From: Novosphingobium naphthalenivorans NBRC 102051
Lineage (GTDB): Bacteria > Pseudomonadota > Alphaproteobacteria > Sphingomonadales > Sphingomonadaceae
Direction of reading: 5' to 3'
Length of the DNA stretch: 57,369 nt
NCBI RefSeq assembly: GCF_001590985.1
Contig: NZ_BCTX01000031.1
Location: 1 to 57,369, forward strand
Shown here: piece after piece, positions 25,542-35,622 of the stretch
How the letters are laid out: each line of letters opens with the position of its first letter
Position numbering within the stretch: position 1 is the first letter of the stretch
The notes under the pieces: model-generated
Seen by the model: the letters and a program-made list of their open reading frames with translations, nothing else
Databases searched by the model: none
Told to the model about the DNA's origin: nothing
Translations under genes and position numbers: made by a program

Positions 25542-26087
25542 ATGACCGATATCGCCGCCATTCCGCTGACCCGTATCGATGGCACCCCCGACAGCCTTGC
25601 CGCGTACACGGGCCATGTCCTGCTCGTCGTGAACGTCGCCAGCAAGTGCGGCCTTACCCCGCAGTACGAGGGGCTGGAAAAGCTCTACAACGCATACAAG
25701 GACAAGGGCTTCGAGGTCCTGGGCTTCCCCGCCAATGATTTCGGCGCGCAGGAACCGGGCACGGATGAAGAGATCGTGGAGTTCTGCTCGCTCAACTACG
25801 GCGTGTCGTTCCCGCTGTTCGCCAAGGCGGACGTAACCGGGGAGAGCAAGCAGCCGCTCTATGCCGCGCTGACCCAGGCGCAGCCTGAAAAGGTCGGGCC
25901 TGCCGCGGAATTCCGCGAACGGCTCAAGGGCTATGGCATGACCCCGACCGAGGACCCGGAAGTGCTGTGGAACTTCGAGAAGTTCCTGATTGCGAGGGAC
26001 GGCACTGTCGCGGGCCGTTTCGCGCCGGGCGTCGAGCCTGCCGCGCCGGAACTGGTCGGCGCGATCGAGGCCGAACTGGCGAAGTAG
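25542..26087 (+). CDS. Glutathione peroxidase family protein
   Basis: The 181-residue protein has the peroxidatic cysteine Cys36 in NVASKCGLTPQYEGL, the conserved Gln70 in DFGAQEPG, and the tryptophan in LWNFEKFL. It reduces hydroperoxides using thioredoxin or glutathione. Bacterial members are often thioredoxin-dependent and cytoplasmic. Cys replaces the selenocysteine of animal enzymes. The start at 25542 follows GGGAGAATT and is preferred over a longer in-frame version. Confidence 0.95.
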   Translation: MTDIAAIPLTRIDGTPDSLAAYTGHVLLVVNVASKCGLTPQYEGLEKLYNAYKDKGFEVLGFPANDFGAQEPGTDEEIVEFCSLNYGVSFPLFAKADVTGESKQPLYAALTQAQPEKVGPAAEFRERLKGYGMTPTEDPEVLWNFEKFLIARDGTVAGRFAPGVEPAAPELVGAIEAELAK

Positions 26088-26130
26088 GGCGTCTTAAATG
26101 GAAGCTTCCTGGTGACGACTCTTCCCCCTT

Positions 26131-26223
26131 TTCGTCATTGCGAGGAGGCGAAGCCGACGCGGCAATCCAGGGCGGCTTAAACTGCCCTGGATTGCTTCGC
26201 CCTGCGGGCTCGCAATGACGAAG
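26131..26223. repeat. Intergenic repeat with TTCGTCATTGCGAG arms
   Basis: The 93-bp element has exact inverted ends (TTCGTCATTGCGAG and CTCGCAATGACGAA) and an inner palindrome around CAATCCAGG / CCTGGATTG. Sister copies lie at 39729-39812 and 49809-49901. It is a REP/BIME-like element common in alphaproteobacteria. Confidence 0.85.
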
Positions 26224-26258
26224 GGAGGGCCATGAGTTCGGATCAATGAGTCATGGTG

Positions 26259-27110
26259 TCAGCCCTCGCCTGTCTCCACCGGGCGGGCGGGGTCGCTGAT
26301 CCATTCGCTCCACGAGCCGGGATAGAGCCGCGCGCCGGGCAGTCCGGCAATCTCCATCGCCAGTGCATTGTGGCAGGCGGTGACGCCGGAGCCGCAGCTC
26401 AGCACGGCGGGCTTGCCGCCCAGCAGCGCGGCGAAGTCCTGCGCCAGCTCTGCTGCGGACCGGAAACGGCCGTCCGGGCCCAGGTTGTCGCGGAAGAAGC
26501 GGCTGCGGGCGCCGGGGATGTGCCCGGCCACCGGATCGATCGGATTGGGATCGCCCCGAAAACGCGAGGGATCGCGCGCGTCGAGCACTTGCGCCTCGCC
26601 GCCTTCGATATTCTTCAGCACCATCGCGGCATTGACCGGCATGGCCACGAGCGGCTCGCCCGCTTCGAAGTCGCCGGTCATCACCGGACCCGGCGTGGCC
26701 GATTCCAGCGGCAGGCCCGCCGCGACCCAGGCCGGCTTGCCGCCATCCAGCACCGCCACATGGGCGTGGCCCAGCCAGCGCAGCAGCCACCAGGCGCGCG
26801 CCGCCCAGGCGCCGCCGTTGCTGTCGTAGGCGACGACCTGCTGGCCCTTGCGCAGCCCCAGCGAGCGCAGCCACGCGGCCAGCGCGACCGGCGCGGGCAG
26901 GGGGTGGCGGCCGTTGGTGCCGTCGGGCGGACTCGCCAGATCTTCGTCGAGATGGGCATAATGCGCACCGGGCAAGTGCCCTTCGGCATAGATCGCGGGT
27001 CCCTTGCCGGGATTGCCCAGATCGAATTCGCAATCGAGCAGCAGGACCTCGCGGCCGGAGGCGAGCAGCGATCGCAGCTGCGCGACAGTGATCAGGGTTT
27101 CAAAGGACAT
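26259..27110 (-). CDS. Sulfurtransferase, two rhodanese domains (thiosulfate/3-mercaptopyruvate type)
   Basis: The 283-residue protein has two rhodanese domains. The N-terminal one is structural. The C-terminal one carries catalytic Cys239 in LSCGSGVTAC, the CGSGV(T) loop of 3-mercaptopyruvate sulfurtransferases. It moves sulfane sulfur to cyanide, thiols or acceptor proteins. The start at 27110 (MSFETLITVAQL) is preferred over one 39 bases upstream. A 282-bp gap then leads to the divergent S46 peptidase. Confidence 0.92.
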   Translation of the reverse strand: MSFETLITVAQLRSLLASGREVLLLDCEFDLGNPGKGPAIYAEGHLPGAHYAHLDEDLASPPDGTNGRHPLPAPVALAAWLRSLGLRKGQQVVAYDSNGGAWAARAWWLLRWLGHAHVAVLDGGKPAWVAAGLPLESATPGPVMTGDFEAGEPLVAMPVNAAMVLKNIEGGEAQVLDARDPSRFRGDPNPIDPVAGHIPGARSRFFRDNLGPDGRFRSAAELAQDFAALLGGKPAVLSCGSGVTACHNALAMEIAGLPGARLYPGSWSEWISDPARPVETGEG

Positions 27111-27392
27111 GGGGGGGATCTCGGCGAAAAGCATGACGCTGGGGGGCATGACGTGGGGGGCACCGGGAAGCCCGGTGTTCGAAGACTGGAAGCTAGTGAC
27201 AGAATGCGCCGGCGCAAGCCTAAGCTTGTTGCTTGCAGAGGTGGTGGCGGCGTTCGTCGATAACGTGGGCGGCCTGAATTGGGCAACCTTTTAAGGCTGG
27301 CCGGAATTGGACTGGACAGCGCGGATTTCCGTGGGAAAGTCGCCGCATTCAAGAACGAGGCCGGAAGACACGGCCAGAACAAGGATAGCCGC

Positions 27393-29444
27393 ATGACCCC
27401 CCGTTCCCTTTCGCTGCTTGCCGGCACGGCCGCATCGCTGGCACTGGTTTCTTCCCCTGCCCGTGCCGATGAAGGCATGTGGACTTTCGATGGTTTCCCT
27501 GCCGCGAAGATGAAGGCGGACTATGGCTGGGCGCCCGACCAGGCCTGGCTCGACACGGTCCGCAATGCCGCCGTGCGCCTGACCGGCGGCTGCTCGGCCA
27601 GCTTCGTTTCGGGGCAGGGCCTGATCCTCACCAACCACCACTGCGTCGCCTCGTGCCTCTATGACAATTCGACCGGCGACAACGACCTGCTCGATCACGG
27701 TTTCGTCGCCGCGGCGCTCACCGACGAGAAGAAGTGCCCCGGCCAGCAGGCCGAAGTGGTGACGAAGATCACCGATGTGACCGCCGATGTGAAGAAGGCC
27801 ATCGGCTCGCTTACCGGCGAAGCGCTGACCAAGGCCCGCGACGCGCGGATCGCCGAGATCGAGGCGGCGAACTGCACCGACCGCGAAAAGACGCGCTGCC
27901 AGGTCGTCACCTTGTTCGGCGGCGGGCAGTACAAGCTCTATACCTACCGCAAGTATTCGGACGTGCGGCTGGTCTGGGCCTCGGAGGACCGCGCGGCGAC
28001 GTTCGGCGGCGATCCCGACAATTTCAACTTCCCGCGCTATGACCTCGATGGTGCCTTCCTGCGCGCTTACGAGAACGGCAAGCCGGTGAAGACGCCGGAT
28101 CACCTCAAGTGGAACCCGCGCGCGCCCAAGGAAGGGGAAGCGACTTTCGTCGTCGGCAATCCCGGCTCGACCTCGCGTCTCTACACCCAGAGCCAGCTGG
28201 CGTTCGAACGCGAAGTGCGCCTGCCGGTGATCGTCACCACGTATTCCGAACTGCGCGGCCGCCTGATCCGCGCGATGGAAGAAAGCCCCGAGCACGAGCG
28301 CGAAGGGCTCGACATGCTGAACGGCGTCGAGAACAGCCTCAAGGTCTATATCGGGCGGATGAAGGCGCTGAACGATCCGGCCTTCACCGGCAAGCTTGCC
28401 GAGGCAGAAGCGGACCTCAAGGCCAAGAGCGCGGCCAACGCCGGAATCGGTGATCCCTGGGCGGAGATGGACAAGGCCGTGCAGGCCTACCGCAAGCTCT
28501 ACATGGCCTATCGTTTCAGCGAGCCTTCGGGCGAACTCTACGGCTATGCCCAGACGCTGGTCATGGCCGCCGCGGAGCGCGCCAAGCCCAATGCCGAGCG
28601 CTTGCCCGGCTATACCGAAAGCGCCCTGCCGCTCACCGAAAAGCGCCTGCTCGATGCGGCGCCGGTCTATCCCTGGCTCGACGAGCTGCGGATGGAATGG
28701 AGCCTGTCGAAAGCGCGCGAATACCTCGGCGTCGATGATCCGGACAGCAAGCTGCTGCTTGGCAAGGAGAGCCCCGAGGCGCTGGCGCAGCGGCTGGTCT
28801 CCGGCACCAAGCTGGCCGATCCGGCGTTCCGCAAGCAGCTGTGGGAAGGCGGGCTGGCCGCGATCGAGGCGTCGGACGATCCGATGATCGTCTATGCCCG
28901 CAAGCTGGACGCGCGCCAGCGTGAGCTGGAGAAGCAGGTGGACGAGGCCTATTCGGGCCCGGCCACGGCCGCCGCAGCCAAGCTGACCGACGCGCGCTTC
29001 GCCGCCTATGGCGACACGCTCTATCCCGATGCGACTTTCACTCTGCGCATCAGCTACGGCAAAGTCGAAGGCTGGCCCGAACGCGGCCGGCAAGTGCCGT
29101 TCGAAACGACGATCGGCGGCACTTTCGAACGCGCGACCGGCGCACCGCCGTTCGATCTGGCCCCGGCTTTCGCCGCGAAGGAAAAGCAGATCGACAAGTC
29201 GGTGGCGTTCAACTTCGTGACCACCAACGACATCATCGGCGGCAATTCCGGCTCGCCGGTGATCGACAAGGCGGGAACCGTGATCGGCGCCGCTTTCGAC
29301 GGCAACATCCACTCGCTGGGCGGCAACTACGGCTACGATCCGGTGCTCAACCGCACCGTGGTGGTTTCCGCCGCCGCGCTGCAGGAAGCGCTGGAAACGA
29401 TCTATCCCGCGCCGCGTCTGGTGAAGGAACTGGCGGCGAAGTAA
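27393..29444 (+). CDS. Exported S46 family dipeptidyl-peptidase (DPP7/DPP11 type)
   Basis: The 683-residue protein has a signal peptide (cleavage near ARA-DEG, residue 25). It then carries S46 motifs: the His-containing LILTNHHC at about 78-84 and the catalytic serine in GGNSGSPV, Ser619. S46 enzymes remove dipeptides from peptide N-termini in the periplasm and need no metal. The C-terminal GGNYGYD stretch looks closer to the DPP7 (hydrophobic P1) than to the acidic DPP11 subgroup, but that is uncertain. The ATG at 27393 gives a clean signal peptide. A bidirectional terminator follows. Confidence 0.93.
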   Translation: MTPRSLSLLAGTAASLALVSSPARADEGMWTFDGFPAAKMKADYGWAPDQAWLDTVRNAAVRLTGGCSASFVSGQGLILTNHHCVASCLYDNSTGDNDLLDHGFVAAALTDEKKCPGQQAEVVTKITDVTADVKKAIGSLTGEALTKARDARIAEIEAANCTDREKTRCQVVTLFGGGQYKLYTYRKYSDVRLVWASEDRAATFGGDPDNFNFPRYDLDGAFLRAYENGKPVKTPDHLKWNPRAPKEGEATFVVGNPGSTSRLYTQSQLAFEREVRLPVIVTTYSELRGRLIRAMEESPEHEREGLDMLNGVENSLKVYIGRMKALNDPAFTGKLAEAEADLKAKSAANAGIGDPWAEMDKAVQAYRKLYMAYRFSEPSGELYGYAQTLVMAAAERAKPNAERLPGYTESALPLTEKRLLDAAPVYPWLDELRMEWSLSKAREYLGVDDPDSKLLLGKESPEALAQRLVSGTKLADPAFRKQLWEGGLAAIEASDDPMIVYARKLDARQRELEKQVDEAYSGPATAAAAKLTDARFAAYGDTLYPDATFTLRISYGKVEGWPERGRQVPFETTIGGTFERATGAPPFDLAPAFAAKEKQIDKSVAFNFVTTNDIIGGNSGSPVIDKAGTVIGAAFDGNIHSLGGNYGYDPVLNRTVVVSAAALQEALETIYPAPRLVKELAAK

Positions 29445-29466
29445 GCGCCGCCACAAAAGCCCAAAC

Positions 29467-29503
29467 AAAAAGGGCCGGGGTCATCTGAACCCCGGCCCTT
29501 TTT
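29467..29503. terminator. Bidirectional intrinsic terminator
   Basis: AAAAAGGGCCGGGGT pairs with ACCCCGGCCCTTTTT around a 7-base loop, giving U-tracts on both strands. It lies between the convergent S46 peptidase and metK genes. Confidence 0.95.
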
Positions 29504-29525
29504 GTATCGGTGAAAGGCCTAGCTC

Positions 29526-30740
<1,215 letters not shown>

Positions 30741-30756
30741 GCATCACACCTGACAT

Positions 30757-30772
30757 ATAAAGAAATCTTTAT
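30757..30772. promoter_or_regulatory. Palindromic operator before metK
   Basis: ATAAAGA-AA-TCTTTAT is a perfect dyad 17 bp before the metK start. AT-rich palindromes of this type precede SAM-cycle genes in proteobacteria controlled by ArsR-family SAH sensors (SahR). The assignment to SahR is an inference from recall and was not searched. The 44-bp leader looks too short for a full SAM riboswitch. Confidence 0.6.
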
Positions 30773-30784
30773 GTGAGGCGTTCT

Positions 30785-32446
30785 CTACTCGCGACGGCGG
30801 CCCAGTGCAACCACCGAAACGGCACAAAGGCAAAGGAATGCCGCGAGCGTGAGCGGCAGCGCGTTGCCGTAGCGGGCGAACAGGGTGGGTTCATGCGGCG
30901 GGGGAATGCGGCCGTCGATGCGCCCGGCGGTGTGGCGCGCCAGGGCATGGCGCACCAGGCCATCGGCATCGATCACCGCGCTGATCCCGTTCGTGGTCGA
31001 GCGCAGGACCGGCAGGCCTTCCTCGATCGCGCGCAGCCGCGCCTGGGCAAGGTGCTGAGGCGGCCCCCAGGCCCCGAACCAGCCGTCGTTCGAAGGGTTG
31101 TAGATGTAGTCGGGGCGGTTCAGCGGATCGACGACTTCGCCGCTGAAGACGATTTCGTAGCAGATCTGGATACCGGCCTTGCCCCAGCTGCCGAAGTCGT
31201 AGGTTCGCGGGCCCGGCCCCGGCCAGAAGTCGAGTTCGCCGGCGACGAAGCGCGAGGCGCCGAGCGGTTCCAGCAGCCAGCGCAGCGGCAGGTATTCGCC
31301 GAAAGGGACAAGGTGGGCCTTGGAATAGCCAGCCAGAATGCGCCCCTGCCCGTCGATGGCGGTGACGGAATTGCGTGCGGCAATGGCGTCCTCGTCCTTC
31401 ATGACGAGGTCCACGGCGCCGGTGAGCAGCAGGCCGTAGGGGCCGATCACCCGGCCGATGCGCGCGCGGGCGATTTCCGGATCGGCGGCGTAAGTATAGA
31501 GGCGGTAGAGATAGAGCGGATAGCCGTCGCGCAAGTAGTCGCCGAGGCCCGATTCGGGCCAGAACACCACGCGTTTCTCCCCCGGATCCCGAGGCAGGGA
31601 CAGAAGCGCCATCTTCTGGAAGTTGGCTTCGTACCAGCGGGGATCGTCGACGATTTCCTGCCGCAGGTCGGGCTGGATCAGCGTGAAGCGCACAGCGCCT
31701 TCCTCACGCGAGGCCCAGGGGTCGGGCAAGGTCATTACGGTGCCCAGCACCGCGGCGGCAGCCAGGACGGGAACGGCCCAGAGCCAGCGTTTCGCGCCTT
31801 GGCCCCCCGTGCCCAGCCGGGCGAAGATGCCCGGCAGTCCGGCGAGCAGGACCAGCACTCCGGACAGCCCGTATGTGCCGATCCAGGGGGTCAGGAGTGC
31901 GAGCCCGCGTGTCTGGAACTGGCCGAGCAGGGCCACGCCGAGCGGATTCCACGCAAAGCCGGTAAAGACCCAGGCGCGCATCCACTCGGTGACGATCCAG
32001 GCCGCGCCGAGGGCGAGAACGAACGCGGGAAACGCGGCACGCCCCTGGCCCCGGTCCGGACGCGTCAGCAGCCAGGCCGCGAGCCCCGCCAGCGCGGGAA
32101 ACACGGCCAGGTAGAGCGAGAGCAGGACCACGGCGATGCCGCCCAGCCAGGCCGGCATGTTCGCCTGATAGGTAAAGGCGGTCGCGATCCAGTTGTCGCC
32201 GAGCGTGAAATGGCCGAGGCCGAAGTACCAGCCGATCAGGAAGGCGCCGCGTCCGGTACGGGCGCGCACCACGAGTTCGAGCAGGCCGGCCACGGCCAGC
32301 AGCGTCAGGGGCCAGAGCGAGAGGGGTTGAAACCCGCAGGCGGCCAGCGCGCCGCTGCCGATGGCGGCAAGGGCTACCGTGAGGCGGGGCCGCTCCAGGG
32401 TTTTCGGGATCTTGGGAAAGGACATGGGGCGCCGGGGAGAGTGCAT
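30785..32446 (-). CDS. lnt: Apolipoprotein N-acyltransferase
   Basis: The integral membrane enzyme has about six N-terminal hydrophobic segments followed by a nitrilase-type domain. The triad is visible: Glu in VVFWPESG, Lys in GYSKAHLVPFGEYLP, and Cys in GIQICYE. It N-acylates the lipid-modified cysteine of lipoproteins, the last step of their maturation, and the window encodes at least two lipoproteins. The start is uncertain: ATG 32446 (MHSPRRPM) and ATG 32425 (MSFPKIPK) are both possible, and neither has a clear ribosome site. DUF4167 lies upstream, metK downstream. Confidence 0.96.
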   Translation of the reverse strand: MHSPRRPMSFPKIPKTLERPRLTVALAAIGSGALAACGFQPLSLWPLTLLAVAGLLELVVRARTGRGAFLIGWYFGLGHFTLGDNWIATAFTYQANMPAWLGGIAVVLLSLYLAVFPALAGLAAWLLTRPDRGQGRAAFPAFVLALGAAWIVTEWMRAWVFTGFAWNPLGVALLGQFQTRGLALLTPWIGTYGLSGVLVLLAGLPGIFARLGTGGQGAKRWLWAVPVLAAAAVLGTVMTLPDPWASREEGAVRFTLIQPDLRQEIVDDPRWYEANFQKMALLSLPRDPGEKRVVFWPESGLGDYLRDGYPLYLYRLYTYAADPEIARARIGRVIGPYGLLLTGAVDLVMKDEDAIAARNSVTAIDGQGRILAGYSKAHLVPFGEYLPLRWLLEPLGASRFVAGELDFWPGPGPRTYDFGSWGKAGIQICYEIVFSGEVVDPLNRPDYIYNPSNDGWFGAWGPPQHLAQARLRAIEEGLPVLRSTTNGISAVIDADGLVRHALARHTAGRIDGRIPPPHEPTLFARYGNALPLTLAAFLCLCAVSVVALGRRRE

Positions 32447-32519
32447 CGGCGCCGGGTTGTAAGCCTGCCCGGCAGCGACGCAAGCGAAGTTGCGCGCGCC
32501 GGGCAAGGTTGTCGCATTA

Positions 32520-33326
32520 TCAGCTGTTCACGGTCTCGAGCGTGCCGCCGGCATCGTCGGCCGGAGGTGCGGTCTTGCGGGTGCGGCGGCGCTTGGGCTT
32601 TTCTTCCGCAGCGGCTTCGGCAGGCTCCTCGGCGCTCTTTTCCGGCGCCTTGGCCGAAATCGAGGGCGGCAGTGCGGCCGGGTCGAAATTGCTCGCGCCG
32701 GCATCCTGCTCCGATTCGCCGGCATCCGCACCTTCGTCGCGGGTCTTGCGGCGCGGCTTGCGGGCCTTGGGCGCGCGTGTGCTGCTGCTGCGGTTGTCGC
32801 GAACGAAGGGATTGTCCACGGGCTCGTAGATCGAGCGCGGGTCCGAGCCGGCCTCTTCCGCGCCGGTCTCACCGGCTTCGGCGGTTTCCGGCTGGTCTTC
32901 GGCCGGTGCCTTGCCGCGCGGCTCGCGCTCGGCACGCGGCGCCCGTTCCTGGTCGGCGTTGCCGCCCCCATGATGGCCCGAATAACCGCCGGAATAGCCG
33001 TTGTCGCCGTAGGTATCGTCGTCGGACCCGTGGTCCTCGCCGTTGTCCTGGTGCTGGCGCTCGTCGCGGCGCGGCTGGCGGGATTCTTCCTGGCGCGCCT
33101 TCTGGTCGGCAAGGACGCGGAAGTAGTGATCCGCGAACTGGAGGTAGTATTCCTCCTGAACGCGATCGCCGTTGAGATGCGCGTCGTGGGCCAGCTTCTT
33201 GTACTTCTCCAGCAGCTGCGGAGCATTGCCCCGCGCCCTGCTGTCGATGCGATTCATCTGCTGGCCGCCCTGCTGACGGTTATTGCCGCGGCCACGCCTG
33301 CGGTTGTTACCACGATTATTATTCAA
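32520..33326 (-). CDS. DUF4167 family protein with TTG start
   Basis: The 268-residue protein begins with an Asn/Arg/Gly-rich tract (NNNRGNNRRRGRGNN) and a short conserved helix region (SRARGNAPQLLEKYKKLAHDA, split here) that define DUF4167. The rest is disordered and charged, ending in a Lys/Arg-rich patch. It may bind RNA or DNA. Translation most likely starts at TTG 33326, because GAGGAAAG sits 7 bases before it and no ATG fits. It stands between prmC and lnt with a 233-bp leader upstream. Confidence 0.9.
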   Translation of the reverse strand: MNNNRGNNRRRGRGNNRQQGGQQMNRIDSRARGNAPQLLEKYKKLAHDAHLNGDRVQEEYYLQFADHYFRVLADQKARQEESRQPRRDERQHQDNGEDHGSDDDTYGDNGYSGGYSGHHGGGNADQERAPRAEREPRGKAPAEDQPETAEAGETGAEEAGSDPRSIYEPVDNPFVRDNRSSSTRAPKARKPRRKTRDEGADAGESEQDAGASNFDPAALPPSISAKAPEKSAEEPAEAAAEEKPKRRRTRKTAPPADDAGGTLETVNS

Positions 33327-33559
33327 GGATTACTTTCCTCAAAACCCCTGGCATGCGTCCGGACGCTGCGCCCGGACCGCCGTATGTCTATGATCACGGC
33401 TAACCCCCCGGCCGCCGAGACTTCCACATCTGCCTTGCCACGGCGCCCCAACCGCGACCGCTTGCAAATAATGGAGGTGAACCGGGAATGGGAAGTTTCG
33501 TCCATTAACCGGTACCCCGTAATCATTAGGGTCTCCGAACCCGGATTCCAAGCAAAAAC

Positions 33560-34417
33560 TTATGCCGATCCGCTGTTATCGACCGAAAATGCGATGATTC
33601 GCGAGCGCCCGCCCAAGTCGTGATGGACTGCGGCGGCCAGTCCGGCGGCACGGCCGATGGCGCTCACGGCATCAGCCTGCCGGTGCCCGATTTCAACCAG
33701 AGCCAGCCCGGAAGGGGCCATGAGGTCGGGCAGCTGGGGGATCAGTATCCGGTAGGCATCGAGCCCTTCGGGGCCCGCGAACAGCGCGCCGTGCGGCTCG
33801 TGATCGCGTACCACGGCCTCAAGCGGGGCATTGTCTTCCACATAGGGCGGATTGGCCAGAATCAGGTCGAACGGGCCGCCCAGATCCTGCGTCCAGCCGG
33901 GCTGTTCCCAGTCGCGCAGATGGAAGGCGGCGCGCGGGGCCAGCCCGAGCTTCACCGCGTTGCCGGCGGCGACGGCCAGCGCTTCGGCGCTGCGGTCGAT
34001 GCCCACGCCATGGGCATCGGGAAAAAGACTGAGCGCGGCCAGCAGCAAGGCGCCCGAGCCGGTGCCGCAATCGAGGATGCGCGCCGGGGCATGGCCGGAG
34101 AAAGCCTCGTGGGCCGCATCGATCGCGGTTTCGGAATCGGCGCGGGGGATCAGCACGGCGGGCGTCACGGCGAATTCCAGGCCATAGAATTCGGCGCTGC
34201 CCAGAATATAGGCGACCGGCTCGTCGCGCAGCCGCCGGGCGAGCAGGGCTTCGAACGCTTCGGGGGCCGGATCGCGCATGTGCCGCAGCAGCAGTTCGGA
34301 CCGGCTCGCGCCCAGCGCCGCGGCCATCAGCAGTTCGGCATCGAGGCGGCCGGTTGAACTTTCCGGGCCGAGCTGCCGGGTGGCCTCGCGCAGCCGCTCG
34401 GCGACAGTGATAGTCAC
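33560..34417 (-). CDS. prmC: Peptide chain release factor N5-glutamine methyltransferase
   Basis: The 285-residue SAM-dependent enzyme has an N-terminal helical domain and a Rossmann methyltransferase with motif [17 protein letters not shown] (about 114-129) and the NPPY motif at 189-192. PrmC methylates the glutamine of the GGQ motif in release factors. Its start overlaps the prfA stop by 4 bases (ATGA), so substrate and modifying enzyme are translationally coupled. The usual PRPDTE loop reads PRADSE here. Confidence 0.96.
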   Translation of the reverse strand: MTITVAERLREATRQLGPESSTGRLDAELLMAAALGASRSELLLRHMRDPAPEAFEALLARRLRDEPVAYILGSAEFYGLEFAVTPAVLIPRADSETAIDAAHEAFSGHAPARILDCGTGSGALLLAALSLFPDAHGVGIDRSAEALAVAAGNAVKLGLAPRAAFHLRDWEQPGWTQDLGGPFDLILANPPYVEDNAPLEAVVRDHEPHGALFAGPEGLDAYRILIPQLPDLMAPSGLALVEIGHRQADAVSAIGRAAGLAAAVHHDLGGRSRIIAFSVDNSGSA

Positions 34418-35484
34418 GAATCCATCGCCGCGAGGCGCTTGGCTTCATCCTCGGCGATCAGCGCGTCGATCAGTTCGCTGAGGCCCGGGCCTTCGAGCAC
34501 TTCGGGCAGGCGGTGCAGGGTCAGGTTGATGCGGTGGTCGGTCACGCGCCCTTGCGGGAAATTGTAGGTGCGGATGCGCTCGGAGCGGTCGCCCGAACCG
34601 ACCATGGCCTTGCGCGCCTCGGCCTCGGCGCCCTGCGCCTCGTCGCGCATCTTCTCGTAGAGGCGCGCGCGCAGGACCTGCATCGCCTTGGCCTTGTTCT
34701 TGTGCTGGCTGCGCTCGTCCTGGCAGATCACCACGAGGCCGGAGGGCAAGTGGGTGATGCGCACCGCCGAATCGGTGGTGTTGACGTGCTGCCCGCCCGC
34801 GCCCGAGGCCCGGTAGATGTCGATCTTGAGGTCCTTGTCCTCGATCTGGACATCGACTTCGCTCGGTTCGGGCAGGACGGCCACCGTCGCGGCGGAGGTG
34901 TGGATGCGCCCGCCCGATTCGGTGACGGGCACGCGCTGGACGCGGTGGACGCCGCTCTCGAACTTGAGCTTGGCGAAAACCCCGGTGCCCGCGATATTGG
35001 CGACGACTTCCTTGAAGCCGCCCAGATCGTTGGCATTGGCGGAGATCATCTCGACCTTCCAGCCCTGCTCGGCGGCATAGCGCTCGTACATGCGGTAGAG
35101 ATCGGCGGCGAACAGGGCGGCCTCGTCGCCGCCGGTGCCGGCGCGGATTTCGAGCATGGCCGGGCGCTGGTCGGCGCTGTCGCGTGGCAGCATGGCCACG
35201 GCAAGCTGGCGTTCGAGCTCGGGCAGTTCCTGCTTGATCCGGGCGATTTCCTCGGCCGCGAGCGCGCGCATCTCGGGATCGGGATCGTCGAGCTGCTGCA
35301 GGTTCGCCAGTTCGCCGCGCATGTCGGCGACTTCGCGCGCGACTTTGGCGACCGGCTCCAGCTCGGCATAGTCGCGGCTGGCGGCCACGAAAGCATCGCC
35401 TTCGAGCGTGCCCGAGGCGAGCCGCGCTTCGAGTTCGGCGAAACGGTGCGCGATCTGGGCGAGGCGTTCGTCAGAGACCGACAT
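34414..35484 (-). CDS. prfA: Peptide chain release factor 1
   Basis: The 356-residue class I release factor reads UAA and UAG. The recognition tripeptide is PVT at residues 186-188 (the P-x-T type that marks RF1 rather than the SPF of RF2), and the catalytic GGQ is at 230-232. It is the first gene of the prfA-prmC pair. The 5' side abuts a palindromic repeat (35516-35600) that separates it from hisS. Confidence 0.98.
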   Translation of the reverse strand: MSVSDERLAQIAHRFAELEARLASGTLEGDAFVAASRDYAELEPVAKVAREVADMRGELANLQQLDDPDPEMRALAAEEIARIKQELPELERQLAVAMLPRDSADQRPAMLEIRAGTGGDEAALFAADLYRMYERYAAEQGWKVEMISANANDLGGFKEVVANIAGTGVFAKLKFESGVHRVQRVPVTESGGRIHTSAATVAVLPEPSEVDVQIEDKDLKIDIYRASGAGGQHVNTTDSAVRITHLPSGLVVICQDERSQHKNKAKAMQVLRARLYEKMRDEAQGAEAEARKAMVGSGDRSERIRTYNFPQGRVTDHRINLTLHRLPEVLEGPGLSELIDALIAEDEAKRLAAMDS

Positions 35485-35515
35485 CGTGCCGTACCTCCCA
35501 TGCCGCGCCCTTATC

Positions 35516-35600
35516 CGTCATCCCCGCGAAGGCGGGGATCCCGCTTGGGCGCGTTAGACGCGAAGAAAGCGGGGCCCCCGCCTTCGCGGGGGCGACGGGT
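35516..35600. repeat. Intergenic repeat with CCCCGCGAAGGCGGGG hairpins
   Basis: Two inverted hairpins (CATCCCCGCGAAGGCGGGGAT and CCCCCGCCTTCGCGGGGG) bound an 85-bp element in the prfA-hisS gap. The second is followed by a TTTTT run, so on the plus strand it could act as a terminator. Confidence 0.8.
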
Positions 35601-35622
35601 TTTTCTTGAAAGGCCACGCTGT

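Noticed and set aside
27291..29468. 725-codon minus-strand frame opposite the S46 peptidase gene
   Set aside because: It covers the whole S46 gene and the terminator, has no ribosome site or motif, and the plus frame has catalytic His and Ser.
30741..30784. SAM riboswitch before metK
   Set aside because: The 44-bp gap is too short to fold a SAM-II or SAM/SAH aptamer with expression platform. Only a palindrome is seen.
33323..33526. Possible 67-codon minus-strand gene in the DUF4167 leader
   Set aside because: It overlaps the TTG start of DUF4167, has no family likeness and lacks the GC3 pattern of genes here.
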